DNA of 64,000 nucleotides from Apodemus sylvaticus (Eukaryota > Chordata > Mammalia > Rodentia > Muridae), in assembly GCF_947179515.1 (NCBI RefSeq), contig NC_067492.1:10301347-10365346 (forward strand), in the 5' to 3' direction. Below, piece by piece: positions 35,321 through 46,334 of this stretch (positions are counted from its first letter, which is position 1; each line of letters opens with the position of its first letter). Position numbers and translations under genes: made by a program. The notes under the pieces were generated by a model. The model had not been told where the DNA came from, made no database searches, and saw only the letters and a program-made list of their open reading frames with translations.

Positions 35321-36320
35321 AGCAGGTGCTGCTGTATGTCTGTCTGTCAACCCACAGCCGTGCTCTGTATACATTACTCATGCCAACTCCTCGCCAGGAT
35401 TATTCCCCATTTCAAGGAACCACTTACAGGCTGGTGATGTTTCAATATGGAGGTGGGAGGTGGCAGTCTAGATGCCCGGCAAAACTCTTGCCAAAGTCTA
35501 AAGCCCCAAGCACTCACCCAGCTTTAACCAATGCTGTGGCTTTGACTAGTCCTCACCCCATTCTGGACCTCAGAATCCTGGAGGAGAGTGATCTATAAGA
35601 CATCTAGTCTGGGCTCTGGACTCTGCAACCTTCTGGTGGTTGTGGTCTTGGGAAGTTTAAAGGCACCACCCTGAACCCTGGAGAGAGGTGAGGTGAAGGC
35701 GGAGAATCAGGGAGTGAGGACAGGAGAGTGAACAGTAATGTCCTTGTCCTCACAAGGTGAGAGAAACGGCCAAGGAAAAGTGGTGTGAAAACCAGCTACA
35801 ATCTGGCTATCCCAAAGCTCTCCTTCAAAGGCCACTGATTTCCTACACAGCTGGAAACACCATCCAAACGTTTAAGAAGGCATCTAGTAGAATCCTAAAG
35901 CCTTGCACAAGGTCAGCTTGTCAGCCTTGCCTTAAAAAGGAAGCAGTGGAGACCCATGGAGACCCACATTAGAGTCTCTTGATTAGTTCACGTTTCTCAA
36001 TTGAGAAATTCCCCTATCTTTAGCTTTAATTGAAAGCGTTTAACCTGTTACAAATGGCCGTGCCCAGTGCTGAGATGAATACCCCCCAAATGCTCATTTC
36101 AAAGATGTGAACCTTAAGTTTGGCAGGAACACACGGGCACACATCCTGTAGGCAGGATGGAGAAGAGATGCTAGTTTTGAGAGGAGATGCTTTCTGGCCA
36201 AGCAGCAGCAGGATCCAGCAGGCCCTGACAGCCCCTCAGATAGAGCTCTCTGCACATTTCACATGCCGAGAAGGACGTCTACTCAGTCATTCCTTCTCCT
36301 ACATAACTAAAACCTTCCTT
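35321..36320. other. Unique DNA; AT-rich block at 35955-36110
   Basis: No recognised repeat. The 35955-36110 stretch ('ctcaattgagaaattcccct', 'gctttaattgaaagcg') looks conserved in style. No gene called. Confidence 0.5.
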
Positions 36321-36321
36321 C

Positions 36322-36512
36322 ATGTGTGTCTGTGTCTGTGTGTCTGTCTGCCAGTGTGCAAGAAATGCATATGGGTGTGGGGTGGGTGAGTGGGTGCATG
36401 TACATACCTGTGCATGCCTGTGTGGAGGCCAGAGGTGTACCTCAGGTGTTGCTCCTCAGGAAATATCCACCTTCATTTTTGGAGCCAATTTCTCTTTCTC
36501 CCCACCCTTAAT
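36322..36512 (-). mobile_element. B4-family SINE fragment
   Basis: A GTGTCT-rich reversed tail, then 'tgtgtggaggccagaggtgt' and 'aaatatccaccttcattttt', the reversed B4 right end. It stops where a B3 element begins. Confidence 0.5.
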
Positions 36513-36696
36513 GTGTGCATGTATGCATGTATATGCACTAGGTGTGCCTAGTGCTTATGGAGGTCAGAAGAGGGCACCAGATGCCCTGGAACTAGGGTTA
36601 CAGATGATTCTGGGTTGCCATGTGCATGTTGGGAATGTAACCCACATTCTCTGGGAGAGCAGCCAGTGCTCTTAAGTGTGGAACCATCTCCAGGCC
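36513..36696 (-). mobile_element. B3 SINE
   Basis: In reverse: 'ggaggtcagaagagggcacc', 'tggaactagggttacagatg', 'ggttgccatgtgcatgttgg', 'agagcagccagtgctctta' and 'ggaaccatctccaggccc'. Nearly full length. Confidence 0.85.
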
Positions 36697-36794
36697 CTTG
36701 TTATCTTGTCATAAATGCAACACTACTGGCCACCATCCCCACCAGATCACATAGACATATTCGCGAGTCTTTGCTCATATCTATTTGTCCTTTG

Positions 36795-36943
36795 GGCTTT
36801 TTCTTTTGAGACAAGATCTTGCACTGTAGTGACGGCTGGCTTTAAACTCACTGAACTTTCCAGGAAGCCCCAGACTTGAGGCGACCCTCCTGCCTCAGCC
36901 TCTTACCTGCCGAAATTACAGGCATGTGTCACCACCCTTTATG
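36795..36943 (-). mobile_element. B1-like SINE, diverged
   Basis: In reverse: 'ttttcttttgagacaagatc', 'gacggctggctttaaactc', 'gaggcgaccctcctgcctc' and 'aaattacaggcatgtgtcac'. An old B1/RSINE1-type copy. Confidence 0.75.
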
Positions 36944-37138
36944 TATAATAATTTTATAGGTGAAAGAATTACTTGGGATATTTTATTCTGAGTAATTTTG
37001 CCTTTTGCTTAATATTCATCTATTCCTGTTTATGCCACTTAAGGAAAATAGGGCTACACATCACCCATGCCATTAAACCTTACTGAATATGTCAAAATCA
37101 CACACAAGCACTATTCAGTCTCTTCCCACAAACAGTGA

Positions 37139-37139
37139 T

Positions 37140-37171
<32 letters not shown>
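37139..37171. repeat. (AC)n microsatellite
   Basis: About 16 AC units. Confidence 0.95.
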
Positions 37172-37173
<2 letters not shown>

Positions 37174-37246
37174 TCTTCTTAGTCTGACAGCGTGGACACT
37201 GTCACTTTTCATGAGCAAAGCGTAGGTCATATTGTGGGATGTGGAA

Positions 37247-37636
37247 TGCTGAGTTTAACTGTCAGTACATTCTAGAATAACCTTGGGAGAGTGTCCATGG
37301 GGGGTTGTCTAGATCAGGATGTCCTATGAGCATGTCTGTGGCGACTGGTCATGGCTGTTATCATTGGTGTGGGAAGACTCAGTCTGAAGGTAGGTGGTGC
37401 CATTCCCTGGGTTTGGGTCCTGAACTGTCTAAAGTAGAGCAAGCAGGTTGCTTAAGCAAGCATGCATGCATTGGTCAGTCTCTGCTCTTGACTGTTGATG
37501 TCACATGACCAGAGGCTTCAGGTTCCTGCCGATTTGACTGTGGCACCCCAGAACTGCGAGCTAAAGTAAACTCTCCCCACCGTTGATTTCTGCCAGGAGA
37601 TTTTACCACTGCATGCAACATAATGAGACCAGGACA
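37247..37636 (+). mobile_element. MT-like MaLR LTR
   Basis: 'tctagaataaccttgggaga', 'gtctagatcaggatgtccta', 'gtgggaagactcagtctgaa', 'tggtgccattccctgggttt', 'aagcatgcatgcattggtca' and 'gctaaagtaaactctcccc' follow the MaLR LTR order. It may start TG at 37247 and end 'gaccaggaca' at 37636. No matching flanking duplication found. Confidence 0.75.
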
Positions 37637-37708
37637 TAGTTTTGCATGGTGCACCTGGTGAATAGTTAATGTTTTTCCCTTCTCGGTTGTGCCAGCAAAA
37701 TCAAAACT

Positions 37709-37880
37709 TTGGCTGGGCGTGGTGGCGTATACACCTGCACATCACCACTGGGAAGGATGAGGCAGGAAGATCATGAGTTTAAGTCTACCCAAAGTCATTC
37801 CCCACAAACCAAACCAAATGAAGACAACCAAACCATCTAAGCCCCCAAAAGAACAAAACACACAAAACCAACCAACCAAA
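37709..37880 (+). mobile_element. B1/RSINE1-type SINE, diverged
   Basis: 'ttggctgggcgtggtggcg', 'ctgggaaggatgaggcagg' and 'aagatcatgagtttaag', then a long A/C-rich tail with AACC units. Confidence 0.7.
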
Positions 37881-39097
37881 GCCAATGTCTTAGCTAACAG
37901 ACACAGAGACTCAAGTGTTGAGTTTTACCAAGCAAGCTTTCCAGAGGGAAAGCTGCTGAGGAAAAGCCACACATGCTAATAACTTCAGTGCCTCTCCCTG
38001 GACTGGCTTGGATTCAACATGTATTCTTTGGACAACAGAGCCTAAGCTTTTACCATGGGCAGTGTGGCCTCTACAGTCTCAGGTGTCTAACAATGAGGTG
38101 AGCTTTTCGAAGTATCAAGTCTGCACAGCTCTAACACATTAAAAGAATAAAAAAAAATGAAAAAAGAGGATTCCTCAGGGGTGGGCTCCACTGGAAGACT
38201 TCGTTTTTATCAGCTAATGAGGTTCTTGGGTCCTTAAATGAATCGCTGTCCTACACAGAGGTTGACCAAGCTGTGCAGGTACAACCGCCCCCCCATTACA
38301 GATTCAGCATGGCCACTGGGGACATTTCTCAAGGTGACTCTGCTAATTAGTCAGTCATCCGGCCAAGTTCCCTCAACCACAGAGAGTTACAAGGAAGAAA
38401 AGGCTCGGAGAGACTTGGCAGTGAACGGGCTCCGTCTGGATGCTAACCATTGTGGACCTGGGAATGGATTTATTTAAGAGCAAGAGTGAAAACAACAGAG
38501 TGTTCAACACGCTTCCTTATCAGGGCTCTCAGGCTTTAATGCCCACTACAAGTGTCTCTCGGTGCCAGCTGGAGAGGGCATATGCCCAACAGGAAGTCCC
38601 ATGTGGAGCAGGATGCTTGCAACATTCCAGGGAGCACAATGCCAGCACGAAAAGTCCTCAGAGGAAGCCCTCAAGGCTGGGACGTTCTCGGTACCTGCAA
38701 AGGAATTTCCTAGGAGCTACTGTTCCCGTGTGCTCTTTCTAGAAGGAGGAGGAGCCTGGCTCCCACAGCCTGGCTGCAACCAGGAAGCCATTAACGGAGG
38801 GGAAGACATTAATGGGAAAAATAACCCCATGGATGTGAGTTTTTAATTTTGCAATTTGAAATCTCTTTAAATGCTCCCCCCCCTTCCTTGAAGGGTGAGT
38901 AATCCAAATTTCTCCCATCTTTATGATGGCAAATAGCCAGTTGTATCATGGTTTCTGAAAGAGCATCCTGGGTGTTATTGAGATTAAAGGGAGAAGGCAG
39001 GCGTGAAGCTGATGGCAAATGGAACACATTTTGCTCTCAGAGCTTCTAGTGAGACCATTAAGGGGTTTGTGCGAGTCTGGGATATAGAGTTGGAGCT
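37881..39097. other. Unique DNA with AT-rich blocks
   Basis: No recognised transposon. Blocks at about 38120-38300 and 38790-39040 ('taatgggaaaaataacccc', 'atcatggtttctgaaagag') are repeat-free and AT-rich. The open frames at 38238-38846 have no domain. Confidence 0.5.
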
Positions 39098-39532
39098 TGC
39101 GCTGGGCAGTTTTTGCCAACCCGATACACACTAGAGTCATTTGAGAGGAGCACATATCAGTGGGAGAATTCCTGACATCAGAATGGCCCATAGGTGACAT
39201 TTTTATAACTGTTGATTCCTGATATCAGAATGTCCTGCGTGACATTTGTATAACTGTTGATTGATGTGGGAGGTCCCAGACCACGGTGGGCAGCACCATC
39301 CCTGGGAAGGTGGCCTGACAGGTAAGAAAGATAGTTAAACACGAGGCTGGGAGCAAGCATGTAAACGGTGTTCCCCTGAGTTCTGCTACAGCTCCTGCCT
39401 CCAGGCTGTTGACTTGAGTTCCTGCCCTGACGGCCCTAACCGCAGTGACTCAGAAGTTTAAGATGAAACAAACCATTTCTTCTCCACGTTACTTTTGGTA
39501 TTAGTTTTAACTTAGAAGTAGAAGAGCTAACA
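39098..39532 (+). mobile_element. MT-like MaLR LTR with internal duplication
   Basis: 'cacactagagtcatttgaga', 'tgttgattgatgtgggaggt', 'gtgggcagcaccatccctgg', 'gagttcctgccctgacggc' and 'gatgaaacaaaccatttctt' match the MaLR order. A ~46-bp segment is tandemly duplicated at 39169-39260. Boundaries are approximate. Confidence 0.72.
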
Positions 39533-39979
39533 ATGCCAGAGCTACCCGAGGGTGCCCACATGCTGTGATGAGGGGTACTTTGTGGCCTGTCTTGGGGGCA
39601 CTCAATGAAAAGCTCTGATGGAACCTGCTGAGGCCAGTGCTGCCTTTCCCTAGAAACTACTCCTGTGTCCTTGAGAACATCACTGAACTTGTTGGGGCGG
39701 GGGAGAGACCCGTAAGATGTCTTCTGGTTCTGGTATTATGGAAAATTTTCTTGTCACTCACATAATAAATTAATATGAAGTGAGTAGTGAGAAAATAAAG
39801 ATAATTTCCAATTTTACAGTCTGATATGAATTCCAGCAATCTCAATGACATTCAATGCCATACTTCTATGATCTCTCTAGTGGTGACAGGAACTGGTGAT
39901 TTTTAGGTTGCTCAGTAGTGCCACGTTCTAGACTGGGTGTGGCCTCAGCCTTAGTTCATGGGTGCGCTTCACCTTTGAG
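39533..39979. other. Unique non-coding DNA
   Basis: Between two MaLR LTRs. No recognised repeat or gene. Confidence 0.5.
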
Positions 39980-39984
39980 CCAGG

Positions 39985-40393
39985 TGCGATGGATAATTTT
40001 AATTATCAACTTGATACAACACGGAGTTGCCTGGAGAGTGAGTCTCAATGAGGAATGATCTAGATCAGGTTGGTGTATGGGGAACTGTCTTTATTGCTAG
40101 TTGATGAGGAAGGACTCATTCCACTGTGGGCAGCACCATTCCTAGTTAGGGGCCCTTGAACAGTATAAGAAAGAAGAATCCTGGCTGACAGGGAGCAAGC
40201 AAGGATTCATGCATTCGTTTCTGTTTCTGCACTTAACTATGGACATGATGCTTTAAGTTCCTGCCTTGACTTCCCCTTTAAGGAAAAAATGGTGGACTGT
40301 AATCTAGAACTGTAAACTAATTACACCATTTCTTCCCTAAATTGCTTTTGGCTGGGGTATTTTTATCACAGTAACTGAGATGAAACTAAGACA
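39985..40393 (+). mobile_element. MT-like MaLR solo LTR with 5-bp target duplication
   Basis: Starts 'tgcgatggataattttaat' and ends 'gaaactaagaca'. Inside are 'gggcagcaccattcctagtt' and 'ttccctaaattgcttttggc'. CCAGG flanks both sides (39980-39984 and 40394-40398), defining the element exactly. No coding content. Confidence 0.9.
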
Positions 40394-40400
40394 CCAGGTG

Positions 40401-40460
40401 AATCTATTATTCTCATTTTACAAACAAGGAAAGTGCCTCAGTTTCCCTAATCTACCTACA
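40401..40460. repeat. MIR-like scrap
   Basis: 'attctcattttacaaacaag' followed by 'gaaagtgcctcagtttccc' resembles the MIR/L2 core. Confidence 0.4.
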
Positions 40461-42185
40461 AAGTTAGGGGTGGATGAAGTTTAAAAACATTTCCATATTC
40501 CCAAGTGAGTGATCTCATCACCGACAAAACCCTGAGAGGAACAGTTGAAAGGAGGAAGGGGGTCTATCTGGGGTCATGGCTTCAGATGATGGTTGGCTGC
40601 CACATGGATTCAAATTCAAGATGAAGAGGGCACATCACAGCAGCAGGAAGAGACAGCAGAGGCTGCTCACGCCATGGCTGACAGAAAGCAGATAGATTGA
40701 GACAGACAGACAGACAGACAGACAGAATCTACTGGGGACAGCAGGCTTCTGTATCTGCTGTCATTCCATTCTGTCTCCAGCTTAAGGTGCTCCCCACATT
40801 CAAGGTCGGTTTCCCTCTTGTTTAATTATTCCAAGAAACACCCTCAAGACAAGCAATTGCTCACCATGCAACCACAGTGGCCAGCCAAGATGCACCCCAC
40901 ACCAAGCAGCACTGCCTCTGAACCTCACAAAACTCTTTCTTTCTCCCCTCCTTGTTTGCTTGCCTGGAGATGAAGAATCAAGATAAACAATGCGTGGAGA
41001 TCAGGGATGCAGGGGCAGTTAAAGGTCTTCTTGGCTTTAGTTACAGATTTCGAGTCCCAATGCTGACATCTGATGACTCTGTGACTTGGGCTTACCCACG
41101 CTGGTTTTACCCGTAAGGTGGATAGCAAGTAATACCAGGGAAGCTATGAAGCTATGTGTGAACACAGGCAGTCTTCAGGCACCAGATGAGTTTTGGCCAC
41201 TGCTCACCCCAGGTTTATGCTTGAAATATCAGGAGAAACATTACAAAATGATGCAAAATGCAGAATAATGAGACTGCTGTTGAACTGAGTGCTTTCTGTG
41301 TGTTTGACTAAGTTCTAAGTCCTTGCTACTTGCTAACTTCTCTTACATGTGAGAAGAGGCCCTTTCAACATCAAGTACGGTCTAGGTTGACAGCAAGACC
41401 ACCCAGTGAAATCCCTGGTCTACCCATGGACAGATAGATCCTTTCCATCCCCTCAGGTCCCACCATCTCTGTTTCCTCACCTAATAATCATCAGGGCTTT
41501 CCCATACTAGAGGGGATCTACATCTTCCAGTGGAGACATGAAATCTTCTGAAAGCTGCTGTTTTGCCAAGACCACTAAACTATAGAGTGCTGCACTAATA
41601 CAGGCTTCTGTACCTCCCTGGCCCACTCACTCCACCCATCAGAAGTCTCATGGGAATCTTTGACCCCTGTAACCATAAAGGACAGGCACCAACATGGCTA
41701 CATATCCTTAAGTCTATTTCAGCATAAATGCACCCAATGAGTGTCCCCGCCTTCATCCACCTGGCACAAAGTCATTACTCATGCAGATCACATGCTGATT
41801 TATTCTCCCAATAATGCATTATTCATTCACATTATGCAAATCCAGACGATTCTTGGTCAAAATCTATCTGTGGGATGGTAAGGTCGAGACAGATGTAATG
41901 ACATTTCAACTTTGAGTCTGTTTCATTAACAGACACAACTGAAATAATGTCGATTTCTTGTGGGTGGACTACAGGGGTGTGATTAAGAGAGGCAAGCTGA
42001 GGATCTTAATGGCAAAGTGCCAGTCACCCCACTGCCTTTGGTGACCCATCTGGTTAGGGTGAGAAAGTGATTCTCTATTCTTGGGTCCTGACAGACATGG
42101 GCTCTGGTTGTTTTGTCTTTCTTGAAAGAGTGGTGTTCTAGGAGTGGTGACACAGAACGGGAGTGTTGGATACATAGTTCTCTTT
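40461..42185. other. Unique DNA; octamer-containing AT-rich block
   Basis: Mostly unique, with a short (GACA)n run at about 40701-40727. The 41750-41960 block is AT-rich and repeat-free, with a perfect octamer ATGCAAAT at 41834-41841. No gene called. Confidence 0.55.
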
Positions 42186-42189
42186 AAAA

Positions 42190-42545
42190 AATAAAAATTA
42201 CCTATAATAAATAAGTATATAATATAGTATATAATATATATAGTATGTAATATATACTATATAGTACATATAGTATATATAGTATATAGTATATAGTATA
42301 TCTATAGTATAGTATGTAATATATAATATATAATATATAGTGTATAATATATAATATATAATATATAGTGTATAATATATAATATATAGTATACAGTGTA
42401 TAACATATAATATAGTATATAATATATGGTATATAATATAATTATATACACTATATACTATGTATTATGTATTACATATTATGTATTATTATATTATATA
42501 TATTATATTATATATTATTTATTACGTATTATATATTATATTATA
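42190..42545. repeat. TA-rich tract (TATAGT/TATAAT units)
   Basis: About 355 bp of almost pure A and T with short TATAGTA/TATAATA units. Many short inverted repeats. Confidence 0.95.
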
Positions 42546-42757
42546 TGTGTACATGTGTATGTGTGTGTGTGTGTATCTGTGTGTGAATTTATTCACATCA
42601 GTGCAGTGCTCACTGAGGCTAGAAGAGGACGCTGGTCCCTTGAAGCTGGAGTTATAGGTGGCAGCAAGCCTCCTAACAAGGGTTCTGGCAATGGACTTCA
42701 GTTTCACTGCAGGATCTGGAAATGCCCTTAATTGCTGAGCCATCGCTTCAGCCCATG
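42546..42757 (-). mobile_element. B3 SINE
   Basis: In reverse: GT-rich tail, 'gaggctagaagaggacgctg', 'tgaagctggagttataggtg', 'cttaattgctgagccatcgc', 'ttcagccc'. Confidence 0.75.
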
Positions 42758-43222
42758 GTTCTCTCTTGTCTCTGTCGCCTGTGTAGGGTGCCCCTTACTG
42801 TAATTCCACAAAGAGAAACAAACAGCCAGAGTCTTGGATGTAGCACCAGATGTGGTCGCAGAGGTGGGACTTAAGAACTGAGGAACCCCAAGCCAGTCGC
42901 CAGGGTAGTGGCAGCCAGAACTTCGCCTGGGTACAGAGGGTGACTGACTCCCAAACTTCAACATGAAGTCTGGGGACTAAAGGACTCTGGCATGGGAAGG
43001 ACTTGGCAGTCCCAGCATGGGGACAGTACTAGGGAGAGGCCCCCTCAGTGAAACCTAGGTCTCTATTGAAGGGAAAGAGAAGGAGGAGGAGACAATCAAA
43101 CTGAGGATTGGGTTTAGAATTAAAGAAGTTCAGCCCTTATGGTCAAAGGGTAACTGCTCAGGGAAACAGATGCCACTGAAAGCTAGTCTCTACCCTCTCT
43201 GACCCTGCCTTCCACTGTCAGA
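42758..43222. other. Unique non-coding DNA
   Basis: No recognised repeat or gene. Confidence 0.5.
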
Positions 43223-43330
43223 TTACTATCAGAGCGCCTGCTATGGGCACGCGAGCCCAGTGGTAGGTGCTTGAGGTAAGGAGCACATTGGACATGGATC
43301 CTGATTCGGTGGTTGTGGGTGGGAAGCCCT
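43223..43330 (+). repeat. Possible L2-like fragment
   Basis: 'gcgcctgctatgggcacg', 'agcccagtggtaggtgctt' and 'gaggtaaggagcacattgg' resemble the L2 3' core. Short and diverged. Confidence 0.4.
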
Positions 43331-45525
43331 GATGTCACATCTGCATTCTAACTGTAGTGACAGGTGCCCAAGGAAGAAGTTCCCGGGAGGGCAGAGAATC
43401 ACAGCAGGTGCCATGGAGGGGGGGGAGGGACTTTTTTCTGGTGGAAGTCCCATTTGAGCTGGAACTTGGGAACTGGGTCTCACTCAGCTAGGTAAAACAT
43501 CCCAGGCAGAGGGACAGCACCTGCCAGGGGCGTAGGTCTACACGGTGCTGCTGGCTGGGCTGACCCTGATAATGGCTGGTGGGTGGGAATTTGGAATCTG
43601 AGATCTAAAGGATGGAGAGAAACAGAACTCTAGCTGTTGGGTTGGAAAGACCTTCCTTCCGGTTGGCATAAAAGGATGCATAGCCCTGAGGAGGCCGGAA
43701 CCGGTCTCAGCCGGGTGCCCTTTGTCACCACCTGAATTTGGAGGAGGTGAGAAAAAGGGCAGAGCCCAGCAGTGTCAACTCAGTGTCGCCACCTGTTGAC
43801 AACAAGTCACTCCACAGGTGTGTCGAAAAAGCTAGAACTGCCCTGCAGTTTTACAGTGTCAGAGAACTGGCTACAATCGGGTGTTTATTGGGCATAGGCC
43901 TTTGTGTGTGTGTCCATGTAGTTTCCTGAGAATAAGAAATGATTACTTTTACAAAGGTAAAGCAACACCCACTCCAAGGCTATCACTGAGACCAGGTTTC
44001 CCTGGCACTCTTTGGATTTTTAAAAGTAGAAACTGTAGTGTTGCTGCCCTCTCTGTTTCCTCATAGACCCTCATTTTACCTCTTGACAGTCCCTAACATG
44101 AGCTGACATGAGATATGTGTGTGTATTCTATCGCGGCAATACTACACGTTTTTTAAAAGGCTTGCAGGACGTTCTGGGTGGACCCATTCCAGGCAACCAT
44201 GATGGATTTTGCAGAAAGATACAATGAGGATGTAAAGACAGAAGGGCAGGGAAGAGAGGCGTGGTCAGAGGGCGTGGTCAGGGGCGTGGTCAGAGCAGAC
44301 ACTCCCCTCTGAGGGTGGTGCCCAGAAGGAGGGAGTCAGACCAACAGTCTCTACAGCAAGGGTAACAGAAAGGAAGAAGGCCTAACAACCCTGCAGGGAT
44401 GGGAAGGCTAAAGGATTTGTCTCTGCATCAGTCACTTGAACCAGCCTGCTCCAGAGAACCACTTGGAAAACGACCACACTCAAACGTGTGTTATCCCGGC
44501 CTCAGAGCACGGCGCTGGTAACTTGGGTTACAGCTGTATGAAGATCCAAGTGGTGACATTTCTTTCTCAAGGGGGTTCAGCCTAAGGTCAGCGAGAGAAT
44601 CAGCGCAAACAAGCCCTCCTCGCCCCGCCCCCCACCGCCCTCCCTGTATAGCTGAGTCCTGTGGAAAGACGAATAACTCCAAGAATTTCCTATTAACATT
44701 CTTTTCCGCAGGTGGCTGGGTGCCACATGCAATTTAGATCGATTTCTACAGTATTCAGCTGCAGCAGCAGCGGCGGAGGGCTGCATCAATATTTATAAGC
44801 TGTTTACATCTCTTTACGCCTCGCGAGGGACACGGACAATATTGCCATCCGATTCTCCCAGCAGACCACAGGCTAAGCTGTCCTTACCCTGTATTTTATT
44901 GTTGCCATTAACAGCAGGTTTGTGCTGGGACAACAGTGATGCACACCTGGCTCCCTCTGACTGCTAACATCGGCACAAGAATTCTGGGAGCTTTTCCCAC
45001 CCAACACCTATTATTTTCCGTTTCCCCCTCCAAACTTCTAAGAGCAAAGGGAGCCTCTGCCCTGGGGGGAAAAATTCCAGTCACAAAGGTAGCTGATTAT
45101 TTTATAATTTAAATCCGGGAAGGTTTAAAAGCAGAACAAATCTATAAGGACAAGAAATTACCAGAATAATTACCGCACGGATGATATGGGGCTGTGGCAT
45201 AGTCCACAATCCAAATTTAATAGGCAGTAGCAAGACATGGCCTCATTTATGGTGGCTCAATAGGGACACTGTGATTCTGGAGGAGGATGAGCAAAGAGAT
45301 GACACCGTGACCCTTGGGAAAGAGTATGACCTGTTAGAACAGGCTCCACATAGAGCAGAGAAATACAAGAGAAGAGTTCATAAAACATGGGGTTAGGGTA
45401 TGATGGTCAGAGCCCAAAGAGAGACATATTCCTTGAAATCTCTCCTTGGTGGGACACTGAATGATTTCCTCTCTTCTCTAACAATGAATGCATGTGTGTA
45501 TATGTGCACATATGTGTACAGGTGC

Positions 45526-45526
<1 letters not shown>
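43331..45526. other. Largely repeat-free block with an enhancer-like core
   Basis: About 2.2 kb with no recognised transposon. It contains three direct copies of GGCGTGGTCAG at 44258-44295. A distinctive stretch at about 44690-45180 has CAGCTG (44757-44762), ATCAATATTTATAA (44785-44798), TGTTTAC (44801-44807) and clustered CpGs near 44817-44837. No open frame here is credible as a gene. Confidence 0.5.
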
Positions 45527-45596
<70 letters not shown>

Positions 45597-45604
45597 TGTG
45601 TGTG
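45527..45604. repeat. (CT)n(GT)n compound microsatellite
   Basis: About 26 CT units then about 13 GT units. Confidence 0.97.
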
Positions 45605-45832
45605 TTTCTGAGACATGATGGCAGCCTCAGAACTTGTTCTTGAGACAGGCCTCTCACTGACCTGAAGCTCACTGGTTAGGCTAGACCAGCATGCTCCTGT
45701 TTCTGCCTTCCGGCTGCTGGTATTTCAAGTGCATAGCACTATGCCTGGCTTTTTCTGTAGGTACTGGGGATCAGACTCAGGACCCCATGCTTGCCAAGGA
45801 AGCAAGTAATGGACCAAACCGCCTCCTCCACC
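45605..45832 (-). mobile_element. B4-family SINE
   Basis: In reverse: 'ttcttgagacaggcctctca', 'cctgaagctcactggttagg', 'ctagaccagcatgctcctgt' and 'gtactggggatcagactcag', 'catgcttgccaaggaagc'. The preceding microsatellite is its tail. Confidence 0.8.
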
Positions 45833-46124
45833 CCTCCCCCTTTGTCCTTTTTAGGGTCTCACTTGACTTGGAGGAAGCTTTTGAACAAAGGAAGGCAGGT
45901 CCTGTGCCTGTCTCTGGCTGGTGCTCCTTAATGTTTTCGTCAGCTGCTCAGATCTACTGCAAATCTAGTCAAGCCTCCGACTGGTCCTAACAACAAAGGT
46001 GCTGTGTTCATGTAAGGGACCCTTTAAACCATTGCAAGACGAGAAGCTATACTCAAGATCAATAGTGGAGTGGAAAGTATAAACACACTGACACCAGCCA
46101 TAGATACTTATAATGACGTTTACA

Positions 46125-46334
46125 TAAAGATTATTATCATTAAAGATTCTATTTTATTTTCAGCCACATGTCTGTTTGTGTCTGTGTGGCTTTGTGCACA
46201 CAAGTGCATATGGAGTCTGGGGAAGGCATTGGGTCCCTTAGAGCTGGAGTTAAGGTAGGGACCTACTTAGTGTGGGTGCTGGTGATAGAAGGAACGATAT
46301 ATGCTCTTGACTGCTGAGCCATCTCTCCAGCCCT
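46125..46334 (-). mobile_element. B3 SINE
   Basis: In reverse: 'ttaaagattctattttattt', 'gtgtctgtgtggctttgtgc', 'agagctggagttaaggtag', 'gctcttgactgctgagccat' and 'ctctccagccc'. Confidence 0.82.

Noticed and set aside
37242..37641. 5-bp target duplication around the LTR at 37247-37636
   Set aside because: TGGAA before and TAGTT after do not match. Either the boundaries are off or the duplication has eroded.
44577..44789. Minus-strand frame with a poly-Ala start (MMQPSAAAAAAEYC)
   Set aside because: The Ala run comes from a short GCA/GCG stretch. The rest matches nothing I know and ends within 70 codons.
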